Positions 16,866 to 24,190 of a stretch of DNA of 64,000 nucleotides are shown in pieces. The translations under genes and the position numbers were made by a program. The notes under the pieces are model-generated. The model saw only the letters and a list, made by a program, of their open reading frames with translations. It did no database searches and was not told where the DNA came from. Location of the stretch: positions 1-64,000 of the forward strand of contig CAUGGC010000010.1 in assembly GCA_959599095.1 (NCBI GenBank), in the 5' to 3' direction. Source of the stretch: an uncultured Collinsella sp. (GTDB taxonomy: Bacteria; Actinomycetota; Coriobacteriia; Coriobacteriales; Coriobacteriaceae). Each line of letters opens with the position of its first letter. Position 1 is the stretch's first letter.

Positions 16866-17747
16866 CTATACCTTCTCGGGAACGTACTTGCCCAAGAGGC
16901 CGGCAGGCTTGACGAGCAGGACGATGATCAAAACACCAAAGACGATGGAGTTGGCAAGGCTCGTGGAAATGTAAGCCTGCGCCATTGCCTCGATGATGCC
17001 GATGAGAATGCCGCCGACAAAGGCACCGGGGATGGAGCCGATGCCGCCGAAAACGGCAGCGTCGAAGGCCTTGATGCCAGGCATGGCGCCCGTGGTGGGC
17101 TGCAGGACCGGCGAGTAGGAGCACAGGAGCACGCCGGCGATGGCAGCGAGGGCGGAGCCGATGGCAAACGTCATCGAGATGGTGCGGTTGACGTTGATGC
17201 CCATGAGCTGAGCGGCGGCCTTGTCCTCGGACACGGCGCGCATGGCCTTGCCCATCTTGGTCTTACCTGTAAAGAACATCAGGCCGGCCATGATAACCAG
17301 GCAGGCGACGATGGTGACGAGTGAGACGGCGCTTACGTTAAACTTGGCCAAGAACTCCGGCACCGGGAAGGTGACGAGCGAAGTGAAGTTCTTGGGCGTG
17401 GCGCCCCACAGAAGCTGCGCGGCGTTCTGCAGGAAGTAAGACACGCCGATGGCCGTGATCAGAACGGCCAGCGGGCCTGCTTGGCGCAGCGGCTTATAGG
17501 CCAGACCCTCAATGAGAACACCGAGAACCGTGCAGACCACACAAGAGAGAACTACAGATGCCCAGCCCGGGAGGCCGAGATACGACGTGGCGCAGAACGA
17601 GACATAGGCACCGACCATGATGACATCGCCGTGAGCGAAGTTGAGCATCTTGGCGATACCGTAGACCATGGTGTAGCCCAACGCGATGATGGCGTAGACG
17701 CTGCCCATGGACAGGCCGTTGACCAGGTATTGGATAAAGACCGTCAT
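16866..17747 (-). CDS. livH: Branched-chain amino acid ABC transporter permease
   Basis: The 293-residue permease has about eight hydrophobic segments. The N-terminal LVNGLSMGSVYAIIALGYTMVYG and LNFAHGDVIMVGAY segments and the later RAVSEDKAAAQLMGINV loop identify LivH. Two in-frame ATGs compete; the one at 17747 lies 9 bases from an AAAGGGGG ribosome binding site, while the one at 17756 touches it, so 17747 was chosen. A hairpin about 75 bases upstream separates it from livK. Confidence 0.94.
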   Translation of the reverse strand: MTVFIQYLVNGLSMGSVYAIIALGYTMVYGIAKMLNFAHGDVIMVGAYVSFCATSYLGLPGWASVVLSCVVCTVLGVLIEGLAYKPLRQAGPLAVLITAIGVSYFLQNAAQLLWGATPKNFTSLVTFPVPEFLAKFNVSAVSLVTIVACLVIMAGLMFFTGKTKMGKAMRAVSEDKAAAQLMGINVNRTISMTFAIGSALAAIAGVLLCSYSPVLQPTTGAMPGIKAFDAAVFGGIGSIPGAFVGGILIGIIEAMAQAYISTSLANSIVFGVLIIVLLVKPAGLLGKYVPEKV

Positions 17748-17823
17748 GTTCCACATCCCCCTTTCGAATAGGTTTCCAGTTAATGTATGAAACAGGGACG
17801 TTACACTGTCCCTAGATACCAAG

Positions 17824-17855
17824 CAAGCAGGGAAGGCCAAAACCTCCCCTGCTTG
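17824..17855 (-). promoter_or_regulatory. Intercistronic hairpin between livK and livH
   Basis: CAAGCAGGGAAGG and CCTCCCCTGCTTG form a 13-bp stem with one mismatch around a 6-base loop. No T-run follows, so it is unlikely to be a complete terminator. It probably protects the 3' end of livK mRNA, or causes partial termination so that binding protein is made in excess over permease. A small 6-bp AGGGAC/GTCCCT hairpin lies next to it at 17794-17813. Confidence 0.5.
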
Positions 17856-17886
17856 GGATCAAAACCGCTCTATGTAAGGCGGCCAA

Positions 17887-19074
17887 TTAGGCCTGTACGT
17901 ACTTGCCGTCGGTGATGACGTACGCCGTGGGCTCCTTCTGGACCTGGCCCTTATCGTTCCAGGTGAGCTTGCCGGTCAGACCGTCAACGGTAATCTTGAG
18001 CATAGCCTTGGACAGCTTCTCGGCGACCTCGGTCGGATCGGCGTCGACACCAAGACCGGCCTCCTTGACGGCCTCGGCCACCGCGTGCACGCCGTCGTAG
18101 GCGTCGGCGGCAAACTGGTCGGGGGTATCGCCGTACTTATCCTTGTAAGCGTTAACGAAGTCGGCGTTCTTCTCGTCGTCGGCGGAGAACGGGGTCATGA
18201 GCAGCAGGCCCTCGGCAAGAGAGGTATCGAAGCCCTCAACGCCCAGGATGCCGTCCATGCCGTCGCAGCCCATCATCTTGACGTCGTAGCCCATGTCCTT
18301 GGCGTTCTTGAGCAGGACGGACGCCGGCGTGTAGTAGATCGGCGCAAAGATCATGGTGGCGCCGGCCTGCTTGGCCTTGGTCAGCTGGTTGGTAAAGCTC
18401 GTGGCGGAGTCGTCCTTAAAGGTCTCCTCGTCAACAATCTCGAGCTTGGACTCAGCGGCCTGGGCCTTAAAGGAATCTGCGATGCCCGAAGAATAGGCGT
18501 CGCCGGAGTTATAGAACAGCACGAACTTCTCGTCCGCATACTTCTGCGCCAGGAACTTGGCAGCGTTGACACCCTGGTTGGGGTCGGTGAAGCAAACCTG
18601 GAAGACGCAATCCTTGCCGTCGGTGACGTCCTCGGAGGACGCGGACGGGGTGATCATGAACGTCTTGGGGTCGTTACCGCACTCGGCGGCAACGGCAACC
18701 GACGCACCCGTGGTGGTCGGGCCGACGAGGGCCTGCATGCCCCAGTCGAGCAGGGTGTTGAAGGCGTTGACGGCCTTCTCGCCATCGGCCTGGTCATCCT
18801 CGGCCTTGCTGGCAAGCGGCAACTCCTTGGTCGAGAAATCCTTGCAGCCAAGCTCGACACCCTGGGTAACGGACTTGCCGTAGGACGCGTTGGCGCCGGT
18901 CAGCGGGCCGATGGTGCCGATCTTAAACGAAGCGTCGCCCGAAGCGGAACCGCTATCGCCGCCGTTGGAGGAGCAGCCAGCTAGAATGGACATCGCCCCC
19001 AGACCTGCTGCGCTCGCGATAACGCTCCTGCGATTCATAACAGGGTTCAATGACTTACCGGTGAGGCTCGACAT
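17887..19074 (-). CDS. livK: Branched-chain amino acid-binding lipoprotein
   Basis: The 395-residue solute-binding protein captures amino acids outside the cell and delivers them to LivHM. The N-terminus has RRSVIASAAGLGAMSILAGC, a lipoprotein signal with the cysteine that becomes lipidated. A Ser/Gly-rich linker and a periplasmic-binding-protein (type I) fold follow (IGTIGPLTGANASYGKS, ALVGPTTTGASVAVA, ADAYDGVHAVAEA). The ATG at 19074 has GAGGAGAG upstream. It leads the liv operon, and a degraded relative lies just upstream at 19343-19538. Confidence 0.93.
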   Translation of the reverse strand: MSSLTGKSLNPVMNRRSVIASAAGLGAMSILAGCSSNGGDSGSASGDASFKIGTIGPLTGANASYGKSVTQGVELGCKDFSTKELPLASKAEDDQADGEKAVNAFNTLLDWGMQALVGPTTTGASVAVAAECGNDPKTFMITPSASSEDVTDGKDCVFQVCFTDPNQGVNAAKFLAQKYADEKFVLFYNSGDAYSSGIADSFKAQAAESKLEIVDEETFKDDSATSFTNQLTKAKQAGATMIFAPIYYTPASVLLKNAKDMGYDVKMMGCDGMDGILGVEGFDTSLAEGLLLMTPFSADDEKNADFVNAYKDKYGDTPDQFAADAYDGVHAVAEAVKEAGLGVDADPTEVAEKLSKAMLKITVDGLTGKLTWNDKGQVQKEPTAYVITDGKYVQA

Positions 19075-19162
19075 GCGGCTCTCCTCTCAAATCTCGTCGG
19101 GTTTCGGTTACCCGACAGGCCATCCTTCGCCGTGTTCGGCGTTCGCAAAATACTAGACGCTT

Positions 19163-19190
19163 TAGTTAAGGAAAGTGGCGATTATTTCAA
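19163..19190 (-). promoter_or_regulatory. Candidate livK promoter
   Basis: On the minus strand TTGAAA and TAACTA hexamers stand 16 bases apart, about 90 bases upstream of the livK ATG and within an AT-rich stretch. The -10 match is modest. Confidence 0.35.
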
Positions 19191-19342
19191 CTTTTCTTTT
19201 GTTTTGCCCATTTATCCATAATTCTGCGTATTACTGTCGGTTTATGCAGTTTAGCCACTTTATTGTGTGAAAGTAATGTTTCCGTTCTGTTACAGGCGTC
19301 CTTGCCCTGAATAAAACGGCCCGCCGGTCTCGTTATATGCAC

Positions 19343-19538
19343 TTAGGCGGCGATGTACTTGCCGTCCTGAATCACATAGGCTGTCCATGCCGTCGGCACC
19401 CATTAGTGTCATGTCGTAGCTCATGTCCTTGGCGTTCTTGAGCAAAACGGACGCTGGGGTGTAATAGATCGGGGCAAAAATAAGCGTGGCTCCGACAAGG
19501 AAACTCCTGCGGTTAAGTACGTTGTTGATGCTAAACAT
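19343..19538 (-). pseudogene. Remnant of a second livK-like binding-protein gene
   Basis: This frame keeps three pieces of a LivK-like lipoprotein gene. There is an N-terminal signal start (MFSINNVLNRRSFLVGA), a central piece almost identical to livK (IFAPIYYTPASVLLKNAKDM, then GADGMD), and the extreme C-terminus (YVIQDGKYIAA and stop). The DNA coding for residues between these pieces is gone, and the second junction also shifts the frame. A ribosome binding site (GGGGG) still precedes the ATG. It is therefore a decayed duplicate with two internal deletions, and no working transporter component can result. Confidence 0.85.
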
Positions 19539-19788
19539 GGTGTCCCCCTTTTCGCTGGCCGCGGTGCGGCCGTCTTGCGGTACGGGGCAAACCTTATGGC
19601 GCAAACGTTGACAGTTTGTTACGGAAGTTCGTTTATAGCGAGCATGTTTCCAATGTTTCCGCAGCGTTTCGGGGGTGCTGTTTTGTGCGACTCCTGTTGC
19701 CTGGCGAGCACGCGCCCTCGGTTCACGCTAGAATGCACTCAACCTTTAAGCGGTTAATCCATCCATAAGATGCACGAAGGAGCTATCT

Positions 19789-21132
19789 ATGAGCGAACCC
19801 CTGCGCACCGTGAACGTCGGTCTGATCGGTCTGGGAACCGTCGGCGGCGGCGTGGCCCGTCTGATCAAGAGCCACCACGATGAGTACCTGGCAGCCTACG
19901 GCATCGACCTTAAGCTGACCCGCGCCTGCGCGCTTGCTTGGGAGCAAGCCGAGGCGGCAGGCATTGAGCGCGAGGCCTTTACGAGTGACTGGCACGACGT
20001 CGTCACCGACCCCGCCGTCGACATCGTCGTCGAGCTGATCGGTGGCGAGCATCCCGCAACCGAGATCTTCACCACTGCCTTTGAGCACGGCAAGCACGTC
20101 GTCTCTGCCAACAAGGCCCTACTGGGCCGTCATGTCGAGACGCTTGCCGAGAAGGCGCGCGCGTGCGGCGTGCAGATTAAGTGCGAGGCCAGCTGCGGCG
20201 GCGGCATCCCCATCGTGAGCACGCTCGAGCACGACCTGGTGGGCAACAAGATCCTGACCATCGCCGGCATTCTCAACGGTACCACCAACTATATCCTGTC
20301 GCGCATGGACGCCGAGGGCGCCGATTACGCCGACGTGCTTGCCGACGCACAGGCCAAGGGCTATGCCGAGGCCGACCCGTCCGCCGACGTTGACGGCTTC
20401 GATGCCGCCAGCAAGACGGCCATCCTCGCCTCCATCGGCTTTGGCACCCGCGTTACCACCGACGATGTGTACCAGCAGGGTATCCGTACCATCGGTGCCG
20501 AGGACATCGCCCAAGCCCGCGAGCTCGGCTACACCATTAAGCTGCTCGGTATCGCCCGCAACACCGACACCGGTGTCGACGTCCGTGTGCATCCCACGCT
20601 GATTCCCGCCGACCATATGCTTGCTAAGGTCAACGGCGCCATGAACGCTGTCTACGTGGTAGGCGACGCCGTGGGCGAGACCATGTTCTACGGTGCCGGC
20701 GCAGGCTCCTTCCCCACCGCGAGCGCCGTCGTGGGCGATATCCTGTCGCTCTCCGAGCAGATCAGCCGCGGCGTGGCTCCGCTGCCCGAGATTGAGCCCT
20801 ATGGCCACAACCTCGCCTTTAAGCCCATGGACGAGCTCCAGACCAAGTACTATGTGCGCCTGAAGGTCGCCGACCGCGTGGGTGCCCTGTCCGAGACGGT
20901 CAACATCTTTGCCAAGCACAACATCTCGATCTCGCTCATCAACCAGGTCGAAGACGGCAAGTCGGGCGTCAGCGATGCCTGTTCGGTCATCTTCCTGACG
21001 CACCGCGCGCTCGAGAAGGACGTCCAGGCTGCCACCGCCGAGCTTGCCAGCGTCGACTGCGTAGCCGAGGTCGCCAACGTCCTGCGCATCGAGGACGTTG
21101 AGGCTTGGACCGAAGGCGTCATGGCGAACTAG
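19789..21132 (+). CDS. hom: Homoserine dehydrogenase
   Basis: The enzyme reduces aspartate semialdehyde to homoserine, the branch point toward threonine and methionine. The 447-residue protein has an N-terminal dinucleotide-binding GLIGLGTVGGG, the family text ANKALLGRH, SCGGGIPIVSTLEHDL and GILNGTTNYILSRM, and a C-terminal ACT domain (LKVADRVGALSETVNIF) that usually senses threonine. The length fits ACT-bearing Hom proteins. A GAAGGAG motif lies 7 bases upstream of the ATG. It is transcribed alone and closed by a terminator; no thrB or thrC is adjacent. Confidence 0.95.
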   Translation: MSEPLRTVNVGLIGLGTVGGGVARLIKSHHDEYLAAYGIDLKLTRACALAWEQAEAAGIEREAFTSDWHDVVTDPAVDIVVELIGGEHPATEIFTTAFEHGKHVVSANKALLGRHVETLAEKARACGVQIKCEASCGGGIPIVSTLEHDLVGNKILTIAGILNGTTNYILSRMDAEGADYADVLADAQAKGYAEADPSADVDGFDAASKTAILASIGFGTRVTTDDVYQQGIRTIGAEDIAQARELGYTIKLLGIARNTDTGVDVRVHPTLIPADHMLAKVNGAMNAVYVVGDAVGETMFYGAGAGSFPTASAVVGDILSLSEQISRGVAPLPEIEPYGHNLAFKPMDELQTKYYVRLKVADRVGALSETVNIFAKHNISISLINQVEDGKSGVSDACSVIFLTHRALEKDVQAATAELASVDCVAEVANVLRIEDVEAWTEGVMAN

Positions 21133-21165
21133 TTCGGTTTACACCCCACAACGCATTTGCTCGAA

Positions 21166-21199
21166 GGGCTCCCGTCCGATGTGGGATGGGAGCCTTTTT
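21166..21199 (+). terminator. Terminator of hom
   Basis: GGCTCCCGTCC pairs with GGGATGGGAGCC around a small loop and is followed by TTTTTG, about 35 bases past the stop codon. Confidence 0.9.
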
Positions 21200-21348
21200 G
21201 TCTCCTGCCCTAAGCACAACGACAGGGCACATTTGCGCGAGCCGCTCATCGGTAACGCGGGCTACCGTTCACCGATATGCAAACACGGCCGATTCCGGTT
21301 ACGGCTACGCTGTGCTGCGAATGTCCGCCCGCGATGAGAGGAAATACC

Positions 21349-22098
21349 ATGTTGCTCGAGGGCAAGAAAGCAATCATCACCGGAGGCACGCGCGGTATCG
21401 GCTATGCCATCGCCTGCCGTTTTATCGAGGAGGGCGCCTCCGTCACTGTCTTTGGCTCGCGTCAAGAGACCGCCGATGCGGCCGTTGAGAAGCTGACAGC
21501 CGCCTATCCCGACGCCAAGGTCTGGGGCCGCTCCTGCGACCTCACCTCACTCGAAGCCGTGACCGAGGCCTTTACCCAGGCTGCATCCGACATGGGCGGC
21601 TTGGACACGGTCGTCAACAATGCCGGTATCTCCCAGCGTTCACCCCTCTTGGACTACACGGCCGAGGAGTTCGCAAAGGTCATGGACCTTAACGTCGTCG
21701 CCGTCTTTAATGGCCACCAGGCTGCCGCCAAGATCATGACCGAGGCCGGCCACGGCGGCACCATCACTACCACAAGCTCGATGGTCGCCAAGTACGGCCA
21801 GCCCTCCGGCGTCGGTTACCCCACGTCCAAGTTTGCCGTCAACGGTATGGTCCAGTCACTCTCGCGCGAGCTCGCCCCTATGGGTATTCGCGTCAACGCC
21901 GTTGCCCCTGGCGTGACTAAGACTGACATGGTCGCCAACCTGCCCGAAGAGGTCATCAAACCCATCATCGCCACTATTCCTCTCGGCCGCATGGGTGAGC
22001 CCGAGGACGTCGCCAACGCCTTCGTTTTCCTAGCGAGCGACATGTCCTCCTATGTCACGGGCGCCGTGCTCCCCGTCGACGGAGCCGCCCGCTCTTAA
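21349..22098 (+). CDS. Short-chain dehydrogenase, BaiA-like
   Basis: The 249-residue NAD(P)-dependent oxidoreductase has the cofactor motif TGGTRGIG (11-18), NNAG (90-93), Ser143/144 and the catalytic YPTSK pair (Tyr157, Lys161). The overall text (IITGGTRGIG, VFNGHQAAAKIM, SGVGYPTSK, RVNAVAPGVTKTDM, FLASDMSSY) resembles the clostridial bile acid 3-alpha-hydroxysteroid dehydrogenase BaiA as much as FabG. Position 38 is Arg, which usually favours NADP(H), whereas BaiA prefers NAD(H). FabG-like ketoacyl reductase or sugar-alcohol dehydrogenase remain possible. The ATG at 21349 has GAGAGG upstream. It is transcribed alone. Confidence 0.8.
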   Translation: MLLEGKKAIITGGTRGIGYAIACRFIEEGASVTVFGSRQETADAAVEKLTAAYPDAKVWGRSCDLTSLEAVTEAFTQAASDMGGLDTVVNNAGISQRSPLLDYTAEEFAKVMDLNVVAVFNGHQAAAKIMTEAGHGGTITTTSSMVAKYGQPSGVGYPTSKFAVNGMVQSLSRELAPMGIRVNAVAPGVTKTDMVANLPEEVIKPIIATIPLGRMGEPEDVANAFVFLASDMSSYVTGAVLPVDGAARS

Positions 22099-22140
22099 GG
22101 GACCACAAGCCTCAGCTCCCAGCCTCAACATAGTCCAACA

Positions 22141-22185
22141 AAGAAGGCGCGCCGTCTGCATCAACTGCAGGCAGCGCGCCTTCTT
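22141..22185 (+). terminator. Terminator of the short-chain dehydrogenase gene
   Basis: AAGAAGGCGCGC and GCGCGCCTTCTT enclose a second paired segment (TCTGCA/TGCAGG), forming a long GC-rich stem followed by CTGTTT. The symmetrical AAGAA/TTCTT ends would let it act in both directions between two convergent genes. Confidence 0.75.
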
Positions 22186-22195
22186 CTGTTTGAAA

Positions 22196-22428
22196 GGGAA
22201 GCTGTGTCCCGGAATTCCGACTCAGACCGGGACGCAGCTTCCCTCAGGGCCATGTTTCGGAAAGAGCGCCCCGTTTTGAACGCCGATTCTGGGATACCGT
22301 TTCCGCAACGGGTCTCTCGCGGAAACTGCATCCCACTCTGAGCGCCCATTCCGGGACACAGTTTCCCAACGGCCCCCGTTTCGGAAACCACATCCCGTTC
22401 CGAGCCTTCAAAGCAGGACGCGGCTTCC
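22196..22428. repeat. Four tandem ~62-bp palindromic units
   Basis: Four imperfect palindromes of 46-48 bp start at 22196, 22258, 22321 and 22383, a spacing of 62, 63 and 62 bases. Each follows the plan GGAAACTG(C/T)GTCCC - variable centre - GGGACGCAGTTTCC, with 14-16 bp spacers that often contain CAACGG. The first unit is the best paired. The array fills the gap between two convergent genes and ends about 15 bases short of the antiporter stop codon. Confidence 0.85.
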
Positions 22429-22443
22429 TCGAGAGAGTATCGA

Positions 22444-24006
22444 CTACTTGCCGTCGTCGTCCTGGGCTTCTTCGCGCGCATAGAGTTCCAGCATGCGGCG
22501 GCGGTATTCGCGCACGGCGAGCTTGGCGCGCTCCAGGCGACGGCGCTCACGCGGAGTCAGCTCGGACAGGTCGACCTCGTCTCCATAGGTCTTATCGGCA
22601 AGAAGATGTGCCGCGTCCACAATACGAGCATCGATGTGGCCGCTCGCCGCCTCGGCGGAAAGACGCTCGGCAATCGTGTCGAGCGTAGGCAGGCCCTCGA
22701 ATACGCGACCATGGCCATGCGAGGTCAGCAGCTCATGCTCGCGTGCGAGCAAGCTCGCTAGGTCGTGGTGGGCGCGCAGGATGTCGAGCGCATCGGATGG
22801 ATGCTCGGCAACTTCTGCCACGGCGGCGACCGGCGCGGCATCGACCACGCGGTAGAAGAGCTGCGCGAGCAGCGGCATCAAGAACACCGTGATGGCGCCG
22901 GCAGCGACCATAACCGACGCGATGTCTTGCGACAGCGCGCCCGCGTTGACGGCAACGCTCGTAACGGCAACGATGATCGGCAGCGCCGTGGTGCAGTACA
23001 GGGCCACGGTAATGCGGCCATACGCCGACACATCACGCGTCGCAGGACAAATGCTCATAGAAATAAGAATGGGCACGGCACGAATAATCAACAACGCCAC
23101 GATAAAGCCCACGAGCAGACCCGGGCGCGACGCCACGGCCGTCAGGTCGATCTTTGCGCCCGATACGGTAAAGAACACCGGAATCAAAAAGCCGTAGGCC
23201 AGGCCGTCGAGCTTGGTCTCGAGCGTATGGTTGCCCTCGGGGATGATATAGCGCAAGACAAAGCCGGCGGCAAAAGAACCCAACACGATGTCGAGATCAA
23301 AGACGGCCGAGAACGCCACGAGTGTGACCAGGATGAGCACCGTCAGGCGCACGAAGGTCTGCGACGTGGTATCGGCACGTTCCTCGACAAACGCAAAGAA
23401 GCGGCTGCCGACGCGCTTGGAGCGGCTTGGGACCACGGCAAGCAACACGCAGACCACCGCAAACAGGCCAAGAATCACGAGCGTTTGGATGCCGGTACGG
23501 GCAGACAGCAGCACCGACATGGCAAGCACGGGGCCGAGCTCGCCCCAGGTGCCATACGCGAGAATCGAGTCGCCCACGCGCGTTCCGACAAGTGAACGCT
23601 CACGCATGATGGGCACGAGCGTGCCGAGCGCCGTAGAAGTGAGGGCAAGCGTCACGGCGATACCGTCGAAATGACTGACCGAGAACCACGGGGTAAAGCG
23701 CACGGCAAGCCAGGCGATACCAAACGTGACGACCCACGTCGCCAAGCCGTAGCGCCCCTCGACGCCCGTGATGCTCTTGGGGTCGATCTCAAAGCCGGCA
23801 AGCAGGAACAAAAAGGCCAGACCGAGCTCGGACACAAGCGAGACCTCGGCATCTACATGGATGACGCCGAGCATATGGGGTCCCAGCACCGCGCCGAGCA
23901 CGAGCAAAAAGACCGTCTCGGGAACGGGTTTTCCAGGAATCGCCGAGGCGATGAAGGGGCTCGCAAAGGCCACGAGTGCGATGATGGCGAGCGAAACGAA
24001 TGCCAT
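22444..24006 (-). CDS. CPA2-family cation:proton antiporter
   Basis: The 520-residue protein has about twelve membrane segments in its first ~390 residues and a charged cytoplasmic tail. ETVFLLVLGAVLGPH and FLFLLAGFEIDP in the first part are typical of the monovalent cation:proton antiporter-2 (KefB/NapA-like) family. The tail is rich in His, Glu and Arg (TPRERRRLERAKLAVREYRRR) and has no TrkA-N/RCK domain that I can see. It probably exchanges Na+ or K+ for H+. It stands alone, convergent with the dehydrogenase and divergent from purL. Confidence 0.85.
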   Translation of the reverse strand: MAFVSLAIIALVAFASPFIASAIPGKPVPETVFLLVLGAVLGPHMLGVIHVDAEVSLVSELGLAFLFLLAGFEIDPKSITGVEGRYGLATWVVTFGIAWLAVRFTPWFSVSHFDGIAVTLALTSTALGTLVPIMRERSLVGTRVGDSILAYGTWGELGPVLAMSVLLSARTGIQTLVILGLFAVVCVLLAVVPSRSKRVGSRFFAFVEERADTTSQTFVRLTVLILVTLVAFSAVFDLDIVLGSFAAGFVLRYIIPEGNHTLETKLDGLAYGFLIPVFFTVSGAKIDLTAVASRPGLLVGFIVALLIIRAVPILISMSICPATRDVSAYGRITVALYCTTALPIIVAVTSVAVNAGALSQDIASVMVAAGAITVFLMPLLAQLFYRVVDAAPVAAVAEVAEHPSDALDILRAHHDLASLLAREHELLTSHGHGRVFEGLPTLDTIAERLSAEAASGHIDARIVDAAHLLADKTYGDEVDLSELTPRERRRLERAKLAVREYRRRMLELYAREEAQDDDGK

Positions 24007-24190
24007 GTGATGCCTTTCTCTTGTTTGCGCTTCACTGTAGCACCCTCGCCGTCCTCAACGCGCCGCGAGCTGTCGTATCATAGTGAGGTTTACAAACATG
24101 TGGCTCAAGGCGACCGCAGGGCAGACCCCGCAAACCGACCGCTGCCGCATACCGTACCGTACGCCCAACCGATCAGGAAGGCAGGAACCA

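Noticed and set aside
15729..17324. A 531-codon open frame antisense to livG and livM, and comparable long frames antisense to rel, recJ, purL and the helicase gene (6836-8005, 9995-11251, 26513-27991, 45414-47450)
   Set aside because: They lie opposite strongly supported genes, show no family similarity and have His/Arg/Gly-rich text. Long antisense frames are expected in high-GC DNA with few stop codons.
19290..19604. A 104-codon intact gene in the livK upstream region
   Set aside because: The frame joins separate parts of a LivK gene after deletions, and its last third is out of the original frame; it is better described as a pseudogene.
22196..22428. Possible CRISPR array
   Set aside because: The spacing is regular, but each unit is itself a palindrome, the units vary in sequence, the spacers resemble each other and there are no cas genes.
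24030..24190. Riboswitch in the purL leader
   Set aside because: The leader has GC-rich blocks such as GCAGGGCAGACCCCGC, but I could not fit a purine, PRPP or other known riboswitch core, so no call was made.
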